A DNA stretch of 64,000 bases from DASUCS01 sp041166385 (GTDB taxonomy: Bacteria > Actinomycetota > Acidimicrobiia > Acidimicrobiales > JACDCH01), in assembly GCA_041166385.1 (NCBI GenBank), contig JBEEFW010000057.1, positions 1 to 64,000 on the forward strand. The letters run 5' to 3'. The notes beneath the pieces are model-generated. The model had not been told where the DNA came from. It saw nothing but the letters and a program-made list of their open reading frames with translations, and did no database searches. The position numbers and the translations under genes were made by a program. Positions 19,916-27,096 of this stretch are shown in pieces. How positions within the stretch are numbered: position 1 is the first letter of the stretch; each line of letters starts with the position of its first letter.

Positions 19916-20809
19916 TTAGGAGCTGCCGGTGAGTTGGATCGCCGACTTGATGTAGCCGCCGGCGGTGCGCACCGCCGCGCTCCACGGCTCCACGATGCCG
20001 ACGAGCTCGTCGAAGTCGTCGCCGATTGCTTCGATCGATGACCGCATCTGGCGGTCGGTGCCGCGCTCGACGGCTTCGCGTGCCGCGCGGCCCTCGTCCG
20101 TGAACTGGCCGTCCTTCAGGAGACCGCGCGCGACGAGTCGCGCCTCGGCCGCGTCGAGTTGGGCGTCGCTCCACGCTCGGCTGCGGATGTACGTCCGCAG
20201 GGGGATGCCGATGAAGAGCTCCGTGAGCAGTCCGATCTCCGTGGCATCGAAGCCGGCTGATGTCCACGACGCCGTGTGGGCGTCGCCGCGGTATTCGCGG
20301 AGCTGATCACCGAGTCGCCAGAAGTCGCCCATCGGATCTCCGGGGAGGCCCTGCGAGAGCACCCCGGCGTACAACGGCCGTCCTTCCGGCCGGAGCGGTT
20401 CGACGGCCTTCGAGAGGAGCTCGTTCGCGCGATCGATCCCATCGGGCTTCTCGCCGAGAATGCGCACCAGCTGCGCGACGGCACCCCGAGTGCGCGCTTC
20501 ACAGATGGTCGGCGCGTCGGTCAACGTCCAACCCATCTGTACGAGCGGAACGACGATCTCGGGGTTGAAGACTGCAAACGCGGACGCCACCAGCTCGCCG
20601 GGGACCTGACCCATCAGGGACCCGCGGCTCGTGAAGTACGCAGGCCCGTCGGGCATCGCGACACCGTCGATCTCGGCTGGACTCGGGCTGAACCCAAGGG
20701 CCACATACTCCTCATGGCATTCAGGCGAGAAGTACACCTGACCAACCACTGGTTCGATGGCGTTGGCCAAACGGCGCGCCCGGTCGCTCACTTCTTCGTC
20801 TCGAAGCAC
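19916..20809 (-). CDS. SCO6745-family protein (winged-helix-like)
   Basis: A protein of about 297 residues belonging to an actinobacterial family named after a Streptomyces coelicolor gene; function is unknown. The N-terminal part has ARRLANAIEPVVGQVYFSPECHEEY, typical of the family, and the C-terminal half (about 195-280) has a MarR-like pattern of helices with RLVARGLLKDGQFTDEGRAAREAVE, the usual wing region. The start is uncertain: GTG codons at 20842, 20809 and 20791 are all in frame, and none has a good ribosome site. It is divergent from the EamA transporter gene with a very short gap. Confidence 0.7.
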   Translation of the reverse strand: MLRDEEVSDRARRLANAIEPVVGQVYFSPECHEEYVALGFSPSPAEIDGVAMPDGPAYFTSRGSLMGQVPGELVASAFAVFNPEIVVPLVQMGWTLTDAPTICEARTRGAVAQLVRILGEKPDGIDRANELLSKAVEPLRPEGRPLYAGVLSQGLPGDPMGDFWRLGDQLREYRGDAHTASWTSAGFDATEIGLLTELFIGIPLRTYIRSRAWSDAQLDAAEARLVARGLLKDGQFTDEGRAAREAVERGTDRQMRSSIEAIGDDFDELVGIVEPWSAAVRTAGGYIKSAIQLTGSS

Positions 20810-20852
20810 GGCGGGATGGTATTCCGTGCGGGTGGCGCGCACGTCTTCGAAG

Positions 20853-21743
20853 GTGACCTCAGCGACGACCACGCTCGATGTGGTGCTCCTTGCGGTGGCT
20901 GTGATTGCGGTGTCGACGTCCGGACCGCTGATTCGAGAAGCCGCCGCGCCGACGCTGGCGATCGCCTTCTGGCGCACGGCACTCGCGTGTGTCGTGATCT
21001 TGCCCGTCGCCCTGGTGCGCCATCGTGCCGCGTTCCGGGCACTGCCGCGCCGCGAGTGGCAGCGGGCCGCGCTGGCAGGCCTGTTCCTGGCCCTGCACTT
21101 CGGCACGTGGGTCCCGAGCCTGTCGTTCACCTCAGTGGCCTCGTCGGTGGCACTGACGTGCACGCAGCCGGTGTGGGCGGCCGTGATGGCCCGAGTCCGC
21201 GGCGAGCACATCGCGTCAGGGGCGTGGATGGGAATCGGTCTCGCACTGATCGGCGCGCTGGTGCTCACCGGTGTCGACTTCTCGCTGTCCACCCGAGCGC
21301 TGTTCGGCGACGCACTCGCACTCACGGGCGGTGTCTTCGGCGCGGCGTACGTGACCGTGGGAGCAGATGCCCGCCGGTCGATGTCGACGACCGTCTACAC
21401 GTCGATCTGCTACCCGATGGCCGCGGTTGGCCTGCTCGCTGTATGCGTGCTGGGTGGCCAGAACCTCGGGCAGTACTCGGCGCACACCTGGTGGATCATC
21501 CTGGCGATCACGATCGGCCCGCAGCTGCTCGGCCACTCGCTCGTGAATCGGGTGCTGCGCACGATCAGCGCCACGACGGTGTCAGTGGCGATTCTCTTCG
21601 AGATCGTGGGTGCCACGTTGATTGCGTGGTGGTGGTTCAGCGAGACGCCGCCCGCGGGTGCCTATCCGGCGGCAGTGCTCATCACGATCGGCGTGCTGCT
21701 CGTGGTGCGGGCCGGCAACGCCGCGGCGCCACCGGTGGAGTGA
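20853..21743 (+). CDS. EamA/DMT-family transporter
   Basis: A 296-residue membrane protein with about ten predicted helices arranged as two EamA repeats, the drug/metabolite transporter pattern. The repeated cores are FWRTALACVVILPVALV and HFGTWVPSLSFTSVASSVAL in the first half, and GQYSAHTWWIILAITIGPQ with NRVLRTISATTVSVAILFE in the second. Members export amino acids, nucleosides or other metabolites, and the substrate cannot be predicted here. The GTG at 20853 matches the beginning of the first helix; upstream in-frame sequence is not family-like and overlaps the divergent gene. Confidence 0.83.
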   Translation: MTSATTTLDVVLLAVAVIAVSTSGPLIREAAAPTLAIAFWRTALACVVILPVALVRHRAAFRALPRREWQRAALAGLFLALHFGTWVPSLSFTSVASSVALTCTQPVWAAVMARVRGEHIASGAWMGIGLALIGALVLTGVDFSLSTRALFGDALALTGGVFGAAYVTVGADARRSMSTTVYTSICYPMAAVGLLAVCVLGGQNLGQYSAHTWWIILAITIGPQLLGHSLVNRVLRTISATTVSVAILFEIVGATLIAWWWFSETPPAGAYPAAVLITIGVLLVVRAGNAAAPPVE

Positions 21744-21751
21744 CTAGTTAC

Positions 21752-21934
21752 TCAGGCCGCAGGAACGGCAATGTCGGTGCGCAACACTTCGAGCACTTCG
21801 ACGTGGACGCCGTAACGCTCACGGCTCGTACGCATCGCTGAACGCTCGGCCGCCAAGGCATCAACGGCCTCGACCTCGATGGCAGCAATACGACCCGAGG
21901 GCAACACATCTACGACGCAGAGGTATGTCTTCAT
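21752..21934 (-). CDS. Small hypothetical protein downstream of GGDEF-EAL gene
   Basis: A 60-residue protein I do not recognise. It is predicted to be soluble, with two beta-like segments (TYLCVVDVLPSGRIAAIEVEA and VHVEVLEVLRTDIAV) flanking an alpha-helical ALAAERSAMRTSRERYG. Its ATG is 17 nt after the stop of the GGDEF-EAL gene on the same strand, so it is probably co-transcribed with it. It has no cysteine pair or DNA-binding motif. It ends 8 nt from the convergent transporter gene. Confidence 0.5.
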   Translation of the reverse strand: MKTYLCVVDVLPSGRIAAIEVEAVDALAAERSAMRTSRERYGVHVEVLEVLRTDIAVPAA

Positions 21935-21951
21935 CGCCCTATCCCCGTTCT

Positions 21952-24492
21952 CTAACTCGCTTCAAGGATCGGCGTTTTCGCCGTAGAGCTTGAGTGGGCC
22001 ATTCGGACCGGATGTGGATCCGCGGCCGGTCGACCGAAGTAGAAGCCTTGGGCGAGTTCGCACCCGAGCTCGCGGAGGCGAACGGCTTGTGCTTCCTGCT
22101 CGATGCCTTCGGCGACGGTCATGACGCCCAGCACTTGCGCGAGGCGCAGGATGGCCTGCACGAAGCCGGCGCCCTCGACATCGACCGCGACGCTGTCGGT
22201 GAAGGACTTGTCGATCTTCAGCACGTCGACGGGGAAGCTACGCAGGTAGCTCAACGACGAGTAGCCGGTACCGAAGTCGTCGATCGCGATCTGCACGCCG
22301 AGGTTCTTCAGTGCGTTGAGTTGGAGCACGGCGAGGTCGGTGTCCTCCATGAGCACGCTCTCGGTGATCTCGAGCGTGAGCTGACCGACCTCGAGTCCGT
22401 TGCGCTTCATGATCGAGCGCACGGTCTCGATCAGATTGGCGTCGAACAGCTGCCGGGCCGACAGGTTCACACTGATCTGCATCCGCTCGCCGTTGGTGCG
22501 CGCAGGCCAACGTGAAGCCGCGGCGCACGCTTGGTCGAGCACCCATGTGCCGATCGGGATGATGAATCCGGTGTCCTCGGCGACCGGCACGAACTCCATC
22601 GGGGGCACGAGCCCACGATCGGGGTGTTGCCAGCGCACCAGCGCCTCGAATCCCACGACATCGTCGTCGGTCAGCGAGATGATCGGCTGGTAGTGCACCA
22701 CGAGCTCGTCGCGTTCGATTGCCCCGCGCAGCTCTGCTTCGAGCTCGAGTCGTTCGACGGCGGCGTGGTGCATGGCGGCTTCGAAGACGCGCCAGGTGCC
22801 GGTTCCGCTCGACTTGGCGGCGTACATGGCGGCGTCGGCGTTGCGGACGAGGTCGTCGGCTGTGACCGCGCCGGAGCGATGCAGCACAATGCCGACACTG
22901 GCCCGGATACTGACCTCGCGCCCCGACAGGTCGAAGGGCGCGCTGAGCGCTTCGATGATCGTCGCCGCCAGCCCGGTGGCCTCTGACAACTCGGCGACAT
23001 CTTCGAGGAGGATCACGAACTCGTCACCGCCGAGCCGGGCGGCGGTGTCGCCGGGCCGGAGGCACTGGACGATGCGTTCACCCACCGCGACGAGCAGCTC
23101 GTCGCCCGTGCTGTGGCCGAGGCTGTCGTTGATGGTCTTGAACCGGTCGAGGTCGAGCAACAGGATGGCGAGGCCGCGTCCGTTCGGACGGCGCACGCTG
23201 AGTGCGTGCTCGACGCGATCGGTGAACAACGGACGGTTCGCCAGGCTCGTCAACGGATCATGGAAGGCCTGATGCCGGAGCTGCTCCTCGAGCGCGTTCT
23301 GTTCGGTCACGTCCTGCACGTCGACGAGCACTGCGTCGCGGCCGCCGAACTCGAGACGATGGGCCGTGATGTCGACCTCGATGGTGCGGCCGTCCTTCAG
23401 GCGGTGGTTCCATGTGCCGAGCTTGTTGAGCGTCGGACGTAGGCCGTCGACCGCTGACAGCAGCAACGGCATGTCCTCCTCAGGACGGATGTCGCTGATG
23501 CGCATCGCGAGAAACTCGTCTCGGGTGTAGCCGTAGTGATTGACCGCGGCCTCGTTGACCTCGAGAAAGGCGAGTGTGTCGATGTCCCACACCCACATGG
23601 GTCGCGGGTTGTTGGCGAACAGCATCCGGAAGCTCGCCTCGCTGTCGGCGAGCGCGGTCGCCGCTCGCCGCTGGTCGGTCACGTCGTGGCTGTTGCACAC
23701 GAAGCCGGCGATGCTCGGTTCGTTGAGCAGATTGCGAATGGAGGTCGAGCACCAACGCCAGCTGCCGTCCGCGTGACGTACTCGCACTTCGACGCGCACG
23801 ACTTCATCGGGGTCGTCGCGCAGCGCCGCCATCCCGATCGCCAGTGTGCGCCGGTCGTCCGGATGGACGCGATCGGATGCGTACGTGCCGACGCGCTCGT
23901 CCTGCCGCCATCCGAGGACGTCGGTGATCGGCGGACTCTCGTAGGTGATGATGCCGTCGTCGTTGACGACGGTGATCACATCGGCCGCATGGGCGACGAG
24001 CGAGCGGAACCGTCCATCGCTCGCGCGCACCTGCTGCTCCGAGCTTCGTAGCTGCGCGGACACCCAGGCCACCGTTTCGCCCATCAGCAGGATCGTGGGC
24101 ACGGCGTACGCCGTCGATTCGAGCCCGGGCGTGCCATGACCGATGATCACCAGCGGGGCGAAGTAGGCCACCACCAGCATCGGTGCGAACCGGATCGACA
24201 TGCCGGGGCGGTGACCGAGCCCGAGCCAGATGAAGATGACCATGTAGAAGAGGCCGTAACGGAAACCATCGGCGTGGGTGGCGACGTTGTGCGCGACCAC
24301 ACACGACAGCGCGAGCGGCATCAGCCAGAGCGTCGCTGAACGGCGCCACCGTTGCCATGGGAGCAGGCCGATGACGACACCGCACGCGACCGCGAGTACC
24401 GCGACCGCTCCGACCGCCCGAACGCTCGAGCCCGGCGATGCCGGCAGCAACAACGCGCCCGTGGCCACGAGCGCGCCACACAGAAGGAACAA
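21952..24492 (-). CDS. Membrane PAS-PAS-GGDEF-EAL cyclic-di-GMP protein
   Basis: An 846-residue signalling protein. About four to five membrane helices occupy residues 1-135, followed by two PAS domains (about 155-270 and 275-400), a GGDEF domain with intact RLGGDEF near 486 and an inhibitory I-site RPGD exactly five residues before it, and an EAL domain with intact FEALVRW near 614 and DDFGTGYSSLSYL near 735. Both cyclase and phosphodiesterase activities are therefore possible. The N-terminal membrane sensor does not match a family I can name. The start is a TTG with no clear ribosome site; an in-frame stop lies about 60 nt upstream. Confidence 0.92.
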   Translation of the reverse strand: MFLLCGALVATGALLLPASPGSSVRAVGAVAVLAVACGVVIGLLPWQRWRRSATLWLMPLALSCVVAHNVATHADGFRYGLFYMVIFIWLGLGHRPGMSIRFAPMLVVAYFAPLVIIGHGTPGLESTAYAVPTILLMGETVAWVSAQLRSSEQQVRASDGRFRSLVAHAADVITVVNDDGIITYESPPITDVLGWRQDERVGTYASDRVHPDDRRTLAIGMAALRDDPDEVVRVEVRVRHADGSWRWCSTSIRNLLNEPSIAGFVCNSHDVTDQRRAATALADSEASFRMLFANNPRPMWVWDIDTLAFLEVNEAAVNHYGYTRDEFLAMRISDIRPEEDMPLLLSAVDGLRPTLNKLGTWNHRLKDGRTIEVDITAHRLEFGGRDAVLVDVQDVTEQNALEEQLRHQAFHDPLTSLANRPLFTDRVEHALSVRRPNGRGLAILLLDLDRFKTINDSLGHSTGDELLVAVGERIVQCLRPGDTAARLGGDEFVILLEDVAELSEATGLAATIIEALSAPFDLSGREVSIRASVGIVLHRSGAVTADDLVRNADAAMYAAKSSGTGTWRVFEAAMHHAAVERLELEAELRGAIERDELVVHYQPIISLTDDDVVGFEALVRWQHPDRGLVPPMEFVPVAEDTGFIIPIGTWVLDQACAAASRWPARTNGERMQISVNLSARQLFDANLIETVRSIMKRNGLEVGQLTLEITESVLMEDTDLAVLQLNALKNLGVQIAIDDFGTGYSSLSYLRSFPVDVLKIDKSFTDSVAVDVEGAGFVQAILRLAQVLGVMTVAEGIEQEAQAVRLRELGCELAQGFYFGRPAADPHPVRMAHSSSTAKTPILEAS

Positions 24493-24615
24493 CGCGCTCG
24501 ACAGACGCCCGAGCGCCCTCGGCGAAAGGAACCCTTCGATCCCTTTTCATCGGCGGAATCCCGCCGAGAATGAGGCTGTGTGCGGGTGCCCTTCGATGAT
24601 TAGCGTCGTCCGCTG

Positions 24616-25374
24616 ATGGCTGAGCAGCTCGATCAGCTGACTGCGGACCTGGAGCGGGACGGGTTTGCGGTCGTCCCGAGCGTGCTCGACGCGGCCGAGG
24701 TCGACGCTGTGCGGGACGCGCTCGCGCCGCATTTCGGGCTCGGTTTCCACGGCCGCAACCCGTTCGAGGGTCACGAGACCCAGCGGGTCTACTGCCTGGC
24801 GGCGAAGTCGCGGGCGTTCGATCGGCTGATCCTCGACCCGTTGATGCTCGACGTGTCGGAGCGGGTGCTCGGCCCGAACTTTCTCCTCACCGCGACGCTG
24901 GCGATCAAGCTCGAGCCGGGGGAGTCAGCGCAGGACTTCCACTCCGACGACGGCTTCTACCAAGTGCCTCGTCCTCGGCCGCCGGTGTCGCTCAGCACGC
25001 TGTGGGCGATCGATGAGTTCACGGCGGAGAACGGCGCGACGCTCGTCTACCCCGAGAGCCATCGTTGGGGCAACGAACGACCTCGCGAGCTTCCACGGGT
25101 CGTGACGGCGACGATGCCCACGTGTTCGGTGCTCGTGTACTACGGCACGTTGGTCCACGCCGGCGGTGCGAACACCAGTACCGGCAATCGCCTCGGGATC
25201 TCGATCCAGTACGCCACTGCGTGGGCGCGGCAACAGGAGAACTTCATGATGGCGTTGGGCGTCGACGGCGCCCGCGACCTGCCGCCGCGCCTGCAGGAGT
25301 TGATCGGCTACAGCATCCATCCGCCCTTCATGGGCATGATCGACGGACGGCATCCGAAGAAACTCTTGACCTGA
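24616..25374 (+). CDS. Phytanoyl-CoA dioxygenase (PhyH) family protein
   Basis: A 252-residue Fe(II)/2-oxoglutarate oxygenase-fold protein. The iron triad is visible as HSD in QDFHSDDGFYQVP (about 110) and a distal histidine in YGTLVHAGGAN (about 178), with the 2-oxoglutarate-binding arginine in TGNRLGISIQY (about 191). PhyH relatives hydroxylate fatty acyl-CoA, lipids or natural-product intermediates; the substrate is unknown. It is divergent from the GGDEF-EAL gene across 123 nt. The final codons overlap the TGACATAT repeats of the next gene's operator. Confidence 0.85.
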   Translation: MAEQLDQLTADLERDGFAVVPSVLDAAEVDAVRDALAPHFGLGFHGRNPFEGHETQRVYCLAAKSRAFDRLILDPLMLDVSERVLGPNFLLTATLAIKLEPGESAQDFHSDDGFYQVPRPRPPVSLSTLWAIDEFTAENGATLVYPESHRWGNERPRELPRVVTATMPTCSVLVYYGTLVHAGGANTSTGNRLGISIQYATAWARQQENFMMALGVDGARDLPPRLQELIGYSIHPPFMGMIDGRHPKKLLT

Positions 25375-25402
25375 CATATCCACGTATGACATATATATGT
25401 CA
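25372..25402. promoter_or_regulatory. TGACATAT repeat operator on the start of the GGDEF-RHH gene
   Basis: TGACATAT occurs at 25372-25379 and again at 25387-25394, where it forms one half of the perfect 16-bp palindrome TGACATATATATGTCA (25387-25402). Thus two direct and one inverted half-sites lie in 31 bp, in AT-rich sequence unlike its GC-rich surroundings. The last base is the A of the ATG start codon. Ribbon-helix-helix proteins typically bind such repeated half-sites, so autoregulation by the adjacent product is plausible. Confidence 0.6.
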
Positions 25403-26028
25403 TGGTCGGTACGCAACGTAACGTCAGGCGCGTCACACCCGGCGAGTGGACGGAGGCGCTCCAGCGTCTACTCCATGACGGCAACGTGCCGCTGGCGGTG
25501 GCGTTGACGGATCTCGACGGGTTCGCCGGCATCAACGAGAAGCACGGTGCCGAAGCGGGCGATCGTGTCCTCGAGGCGTGGGAGAAGACCCTCGGGGGCA
25601 GCGTGCCGGCCGAGGCGATCGTCGCCCGGCTCGGAGGCGACGAGTACTCCGTCGCGCTCCCTGGTTCTTCCCCGGAGAACGCGCTCATCCTGCTCGAGGA
25701 AGTGCGCAGCCACTTCAACGCGCACGGCGTGAAGGGTCTGGACGAGGAGGTCGACGCGTCGGTCGGCATCGCCGCGGCCCCGCCGCACGGGTCGACGGGG
25801 GAGGAGCTCTACCGCGCCGCCGGCGAGGCGTTGATGCGAGCGAAACGTGAAGGCCGGGGGCGGGTTGCGATCTACGTCGAAGCGAAGATGACGCTCAAGA
25901 GCAACTACTACAGCCGAGCGAACCTCGATCGCTTGTCGAAGCTGTCCGGTGCGACGAGCCGGACCGAGGCCAGCCTCCTGCGCGAAGCACTCGACGATCT
26001 TTTCGAGAAGTACCGCAACGATCTCTAG
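25402..26028 (+). CDS. GGDEF domain fused to C-terminal ribbon-helix-helix DNA-binding domain
   Basis: A 208-residue soluble protein. Residues about 10-155 are a compact diguanylate-cyclase-like domain with DLDGFAGINEKHG and the signature RLGGDEYSVAL at about 76; GGDEY is a functional variant in known cyclases. No RxxD inhibitory site precedes it. Residues about 162-208, MTLKSNYYSRANLDRL followed by a GATSRTEASLLREAL helix, have the beta-helix-turn-helix pattern of CopG/Arc-type ribbon-helix-helix domains. Fusion of these two is unusual. The gene starts on a palindromic operator and is followed 10 nt later by a deacetylase-like gene. Both domain calls come from motif reading. Confidence 0.82.
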   Translation: MVGTQRNVRRVTPGEWTEALQRLLHDGNVPLAVALTDLDGFAGINEKHGAEAGDRVLEAWEKTLGGSVPAEAIVARLGGDEYSVALPGSSPENALILLEEVRSHFNAHGVKGLDEEVDASVGIAAAPPHGSTGEELYRAAGEALMRAKREGRGRVAIYVEAKMTLKSNYYSRANLDRLSKLSGATSRTEASLLREALDDLFEKYRNDL

Positions 26029-26038
26029 GCTCTGCCCC

Positions 26039-26689
26039 TTGAAGGTCACGCTCACGTTCGACAACGGGCCGTGGCCCGGCGTCACCGAGCAGGTGCTCGA
26101 CACGTTGCGGGCGCGCGATGTGCGCTCGACGTTCTTTGTCGTCGGCAACCAGTTGCGCAAGGCCCGATCGCTCGCCGAGCGCGCGGTGGACGAGGGCCAC
26201 TGGGTGGGCAACCACACGATGACGCACTCGGTGCCGCTCGGCGATGGTGCCGACCCCATTGAGGAGATCGACGCAACGCAGGAACTGATCGGTGAGCTGG
26301 CGCACGACGCGCGGTGGTTCCGTCCGTTCGGACGCGGCGGTGTGCTCGACGACCGCCTACTGAGTGCCGACGCCGTGGAGCTCCTGCAGAACGGCGCCTA
26401 CAGCTGCGTGTTGTGGAACAGCGTGCCACGGGACTGGGAAGACCCGGAGGCGTGGATCGACCGCGCGCTCGCGGATGTCGAGTCGAACGACTGGACGGTG
26501 ATCGTGCTGCACGACCTGCCGACGGGAGCGATGGACAACCTGCCGCGACTGCTCGACGAGCTCGACGCCCGCGGCGCGGAGCTCGTGCAGGACTTCCCCG
26601 ACACCTGCGTCCCCATCCGCGACGGCCAAGTCGTCGGCGACCTCACCCCCCTCACGAAATCCCACTCAGACATACACAAAAGTGTGTAG
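26039..26689 (+). CDS. Polysaccharide deacetylase-like protein with altered metal motif
   Basis: A NodB-homology protein of 216 residues. The first motif is TFDNGP at residues 6-11, where the usual TFDDGP has a metal-binding second aspartate; here it is asparagine. The second motif NHTMTH at about 58 and the RPFGRGG motif at about 97 are present, and LHDLP near 160 matches motif 5. No signal peptide is seen, which is atypical for a cell-wall enzyme. The TTG start at 26039 lacks a good ribosome site. The last eleven codons and the stop are encoded inside the terminator palindrome, suggesting the C-terminus was extended into it. Confidence 0.72.
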   Translation: MKVTLTFDNGPWPGVTEQVLDTLRARDVRSTFFVVGNQLRKARSLAERAVDEGHWVGNHTMTHSVPLGDGADPIEEIDATQELIGELAHDARWFRPFGRGGVLDDRLLSADAVELLQNGAYSCVLWNSVPRDWEDPEAWIDRALADVESNDWTVIVLHDLPTGAMDNLPRLLDELDARGAELVQDFPDTCVPIRDGQVVGDLTPLTKSHSDIHKSV

Positions 26690-26706
26690 GTCTGAGTGGG
26701 ATTTCG
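26655..26706. terminator. Long palindrome, bidirectional terminator candidate
   Basis: CGAAATCCCACTCAGAC (26655-26671) and its perfect complement (26690-26706) make a 17-bp stem; inside it ACAC-AAAA-GTGT can extend the structure. It spans the end of the deacetylase gene and reaches the stop of the convergent SnoaL/NTF2-like gene. Outer edges CGAAAT and ATTTCG resemble the repeat family at 19859. Confidence 0.75.
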
Positions 26707-26707
26707 A

Positions 26708-27082
26708 TCAGGACTGGGGGAGTTGGGACATGAATTGGTTGAGGTCGAAATAGTCGCGCCAGGCGGCGATCTTGCCGTCGACGACTTCGAAGGTGCCCAT
26801 CACCGGTAGCTCGATCGTCACCGTTGGCGTGATGAACGCGTCGACGCGCTCGGTGAGCACGACCGACCCCGTGGCGGCGATGTTGAGCACACGGAACTCC
26901 ACGCTGTCCACGCCGGCGGTGAACCCGGCGATCGTGTCTCGGATCGCGGCGCGGCCCGTGACGGGCGCGACGGGAATGTTGTGATACACGGCGTCGTCCG
27001 TGAAGAACTCCATCAGGGCGTCGAGATCACCCTTTGCCCACGCGTCGCAGAACGTTTGGACCACATCGATCGGGTCAGCCAT
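26708..27082 (-). CDS. Limonene-1,2-epoxide hydrolase/NTF2-like protein
   Basis: A 124-residue cone-shaped NTF2-fold protein. The segment EFRVLNIAATGSVVLTERVDAF followed by LPVMGTFEVVDGKIAAWRDYFD matches limonene-1,2-epoxide hydrolases, whose catalytic Asp-Arg-Asp triad corresponds to the arginine and aspartate of ERVDAF and the aspartate of WRDYFD. Epoxide hydrolysis is possible, but the fold is also used by many unrelated enzymes. It lies 11 nt downstream of the ABC exporter genes on the same strand, and may have its own leaderless promoter there. Confidence 0.75.
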   Translation of the reverse strand: MADPIDVVQTFCDAWAKGDLDALMEFFTDDAVYHNIPVAPVTGRAAIRDTIAGFTAGVDSVEFRVLNIAATGSVVLTERVDAFITPTVTIELPVMGTFEVVDGKIAAWRDYFDLNQFMSQLPQS

Positions 27083-27090
27083 GGACCCGG

Positions 27091-27096
27091 ACGCTA
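27091..27096 (-). promoter_or_regulatory. Candidate -10 box for the NTF2-like gene
   Basis: On the minus strand TAGCGT lies 8 nt before the ATG at 27082, without a ribosome site between. It overlaps the last codons of the ABC gene, so read-through from that gene is an alternative. Confidence 0.25.
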
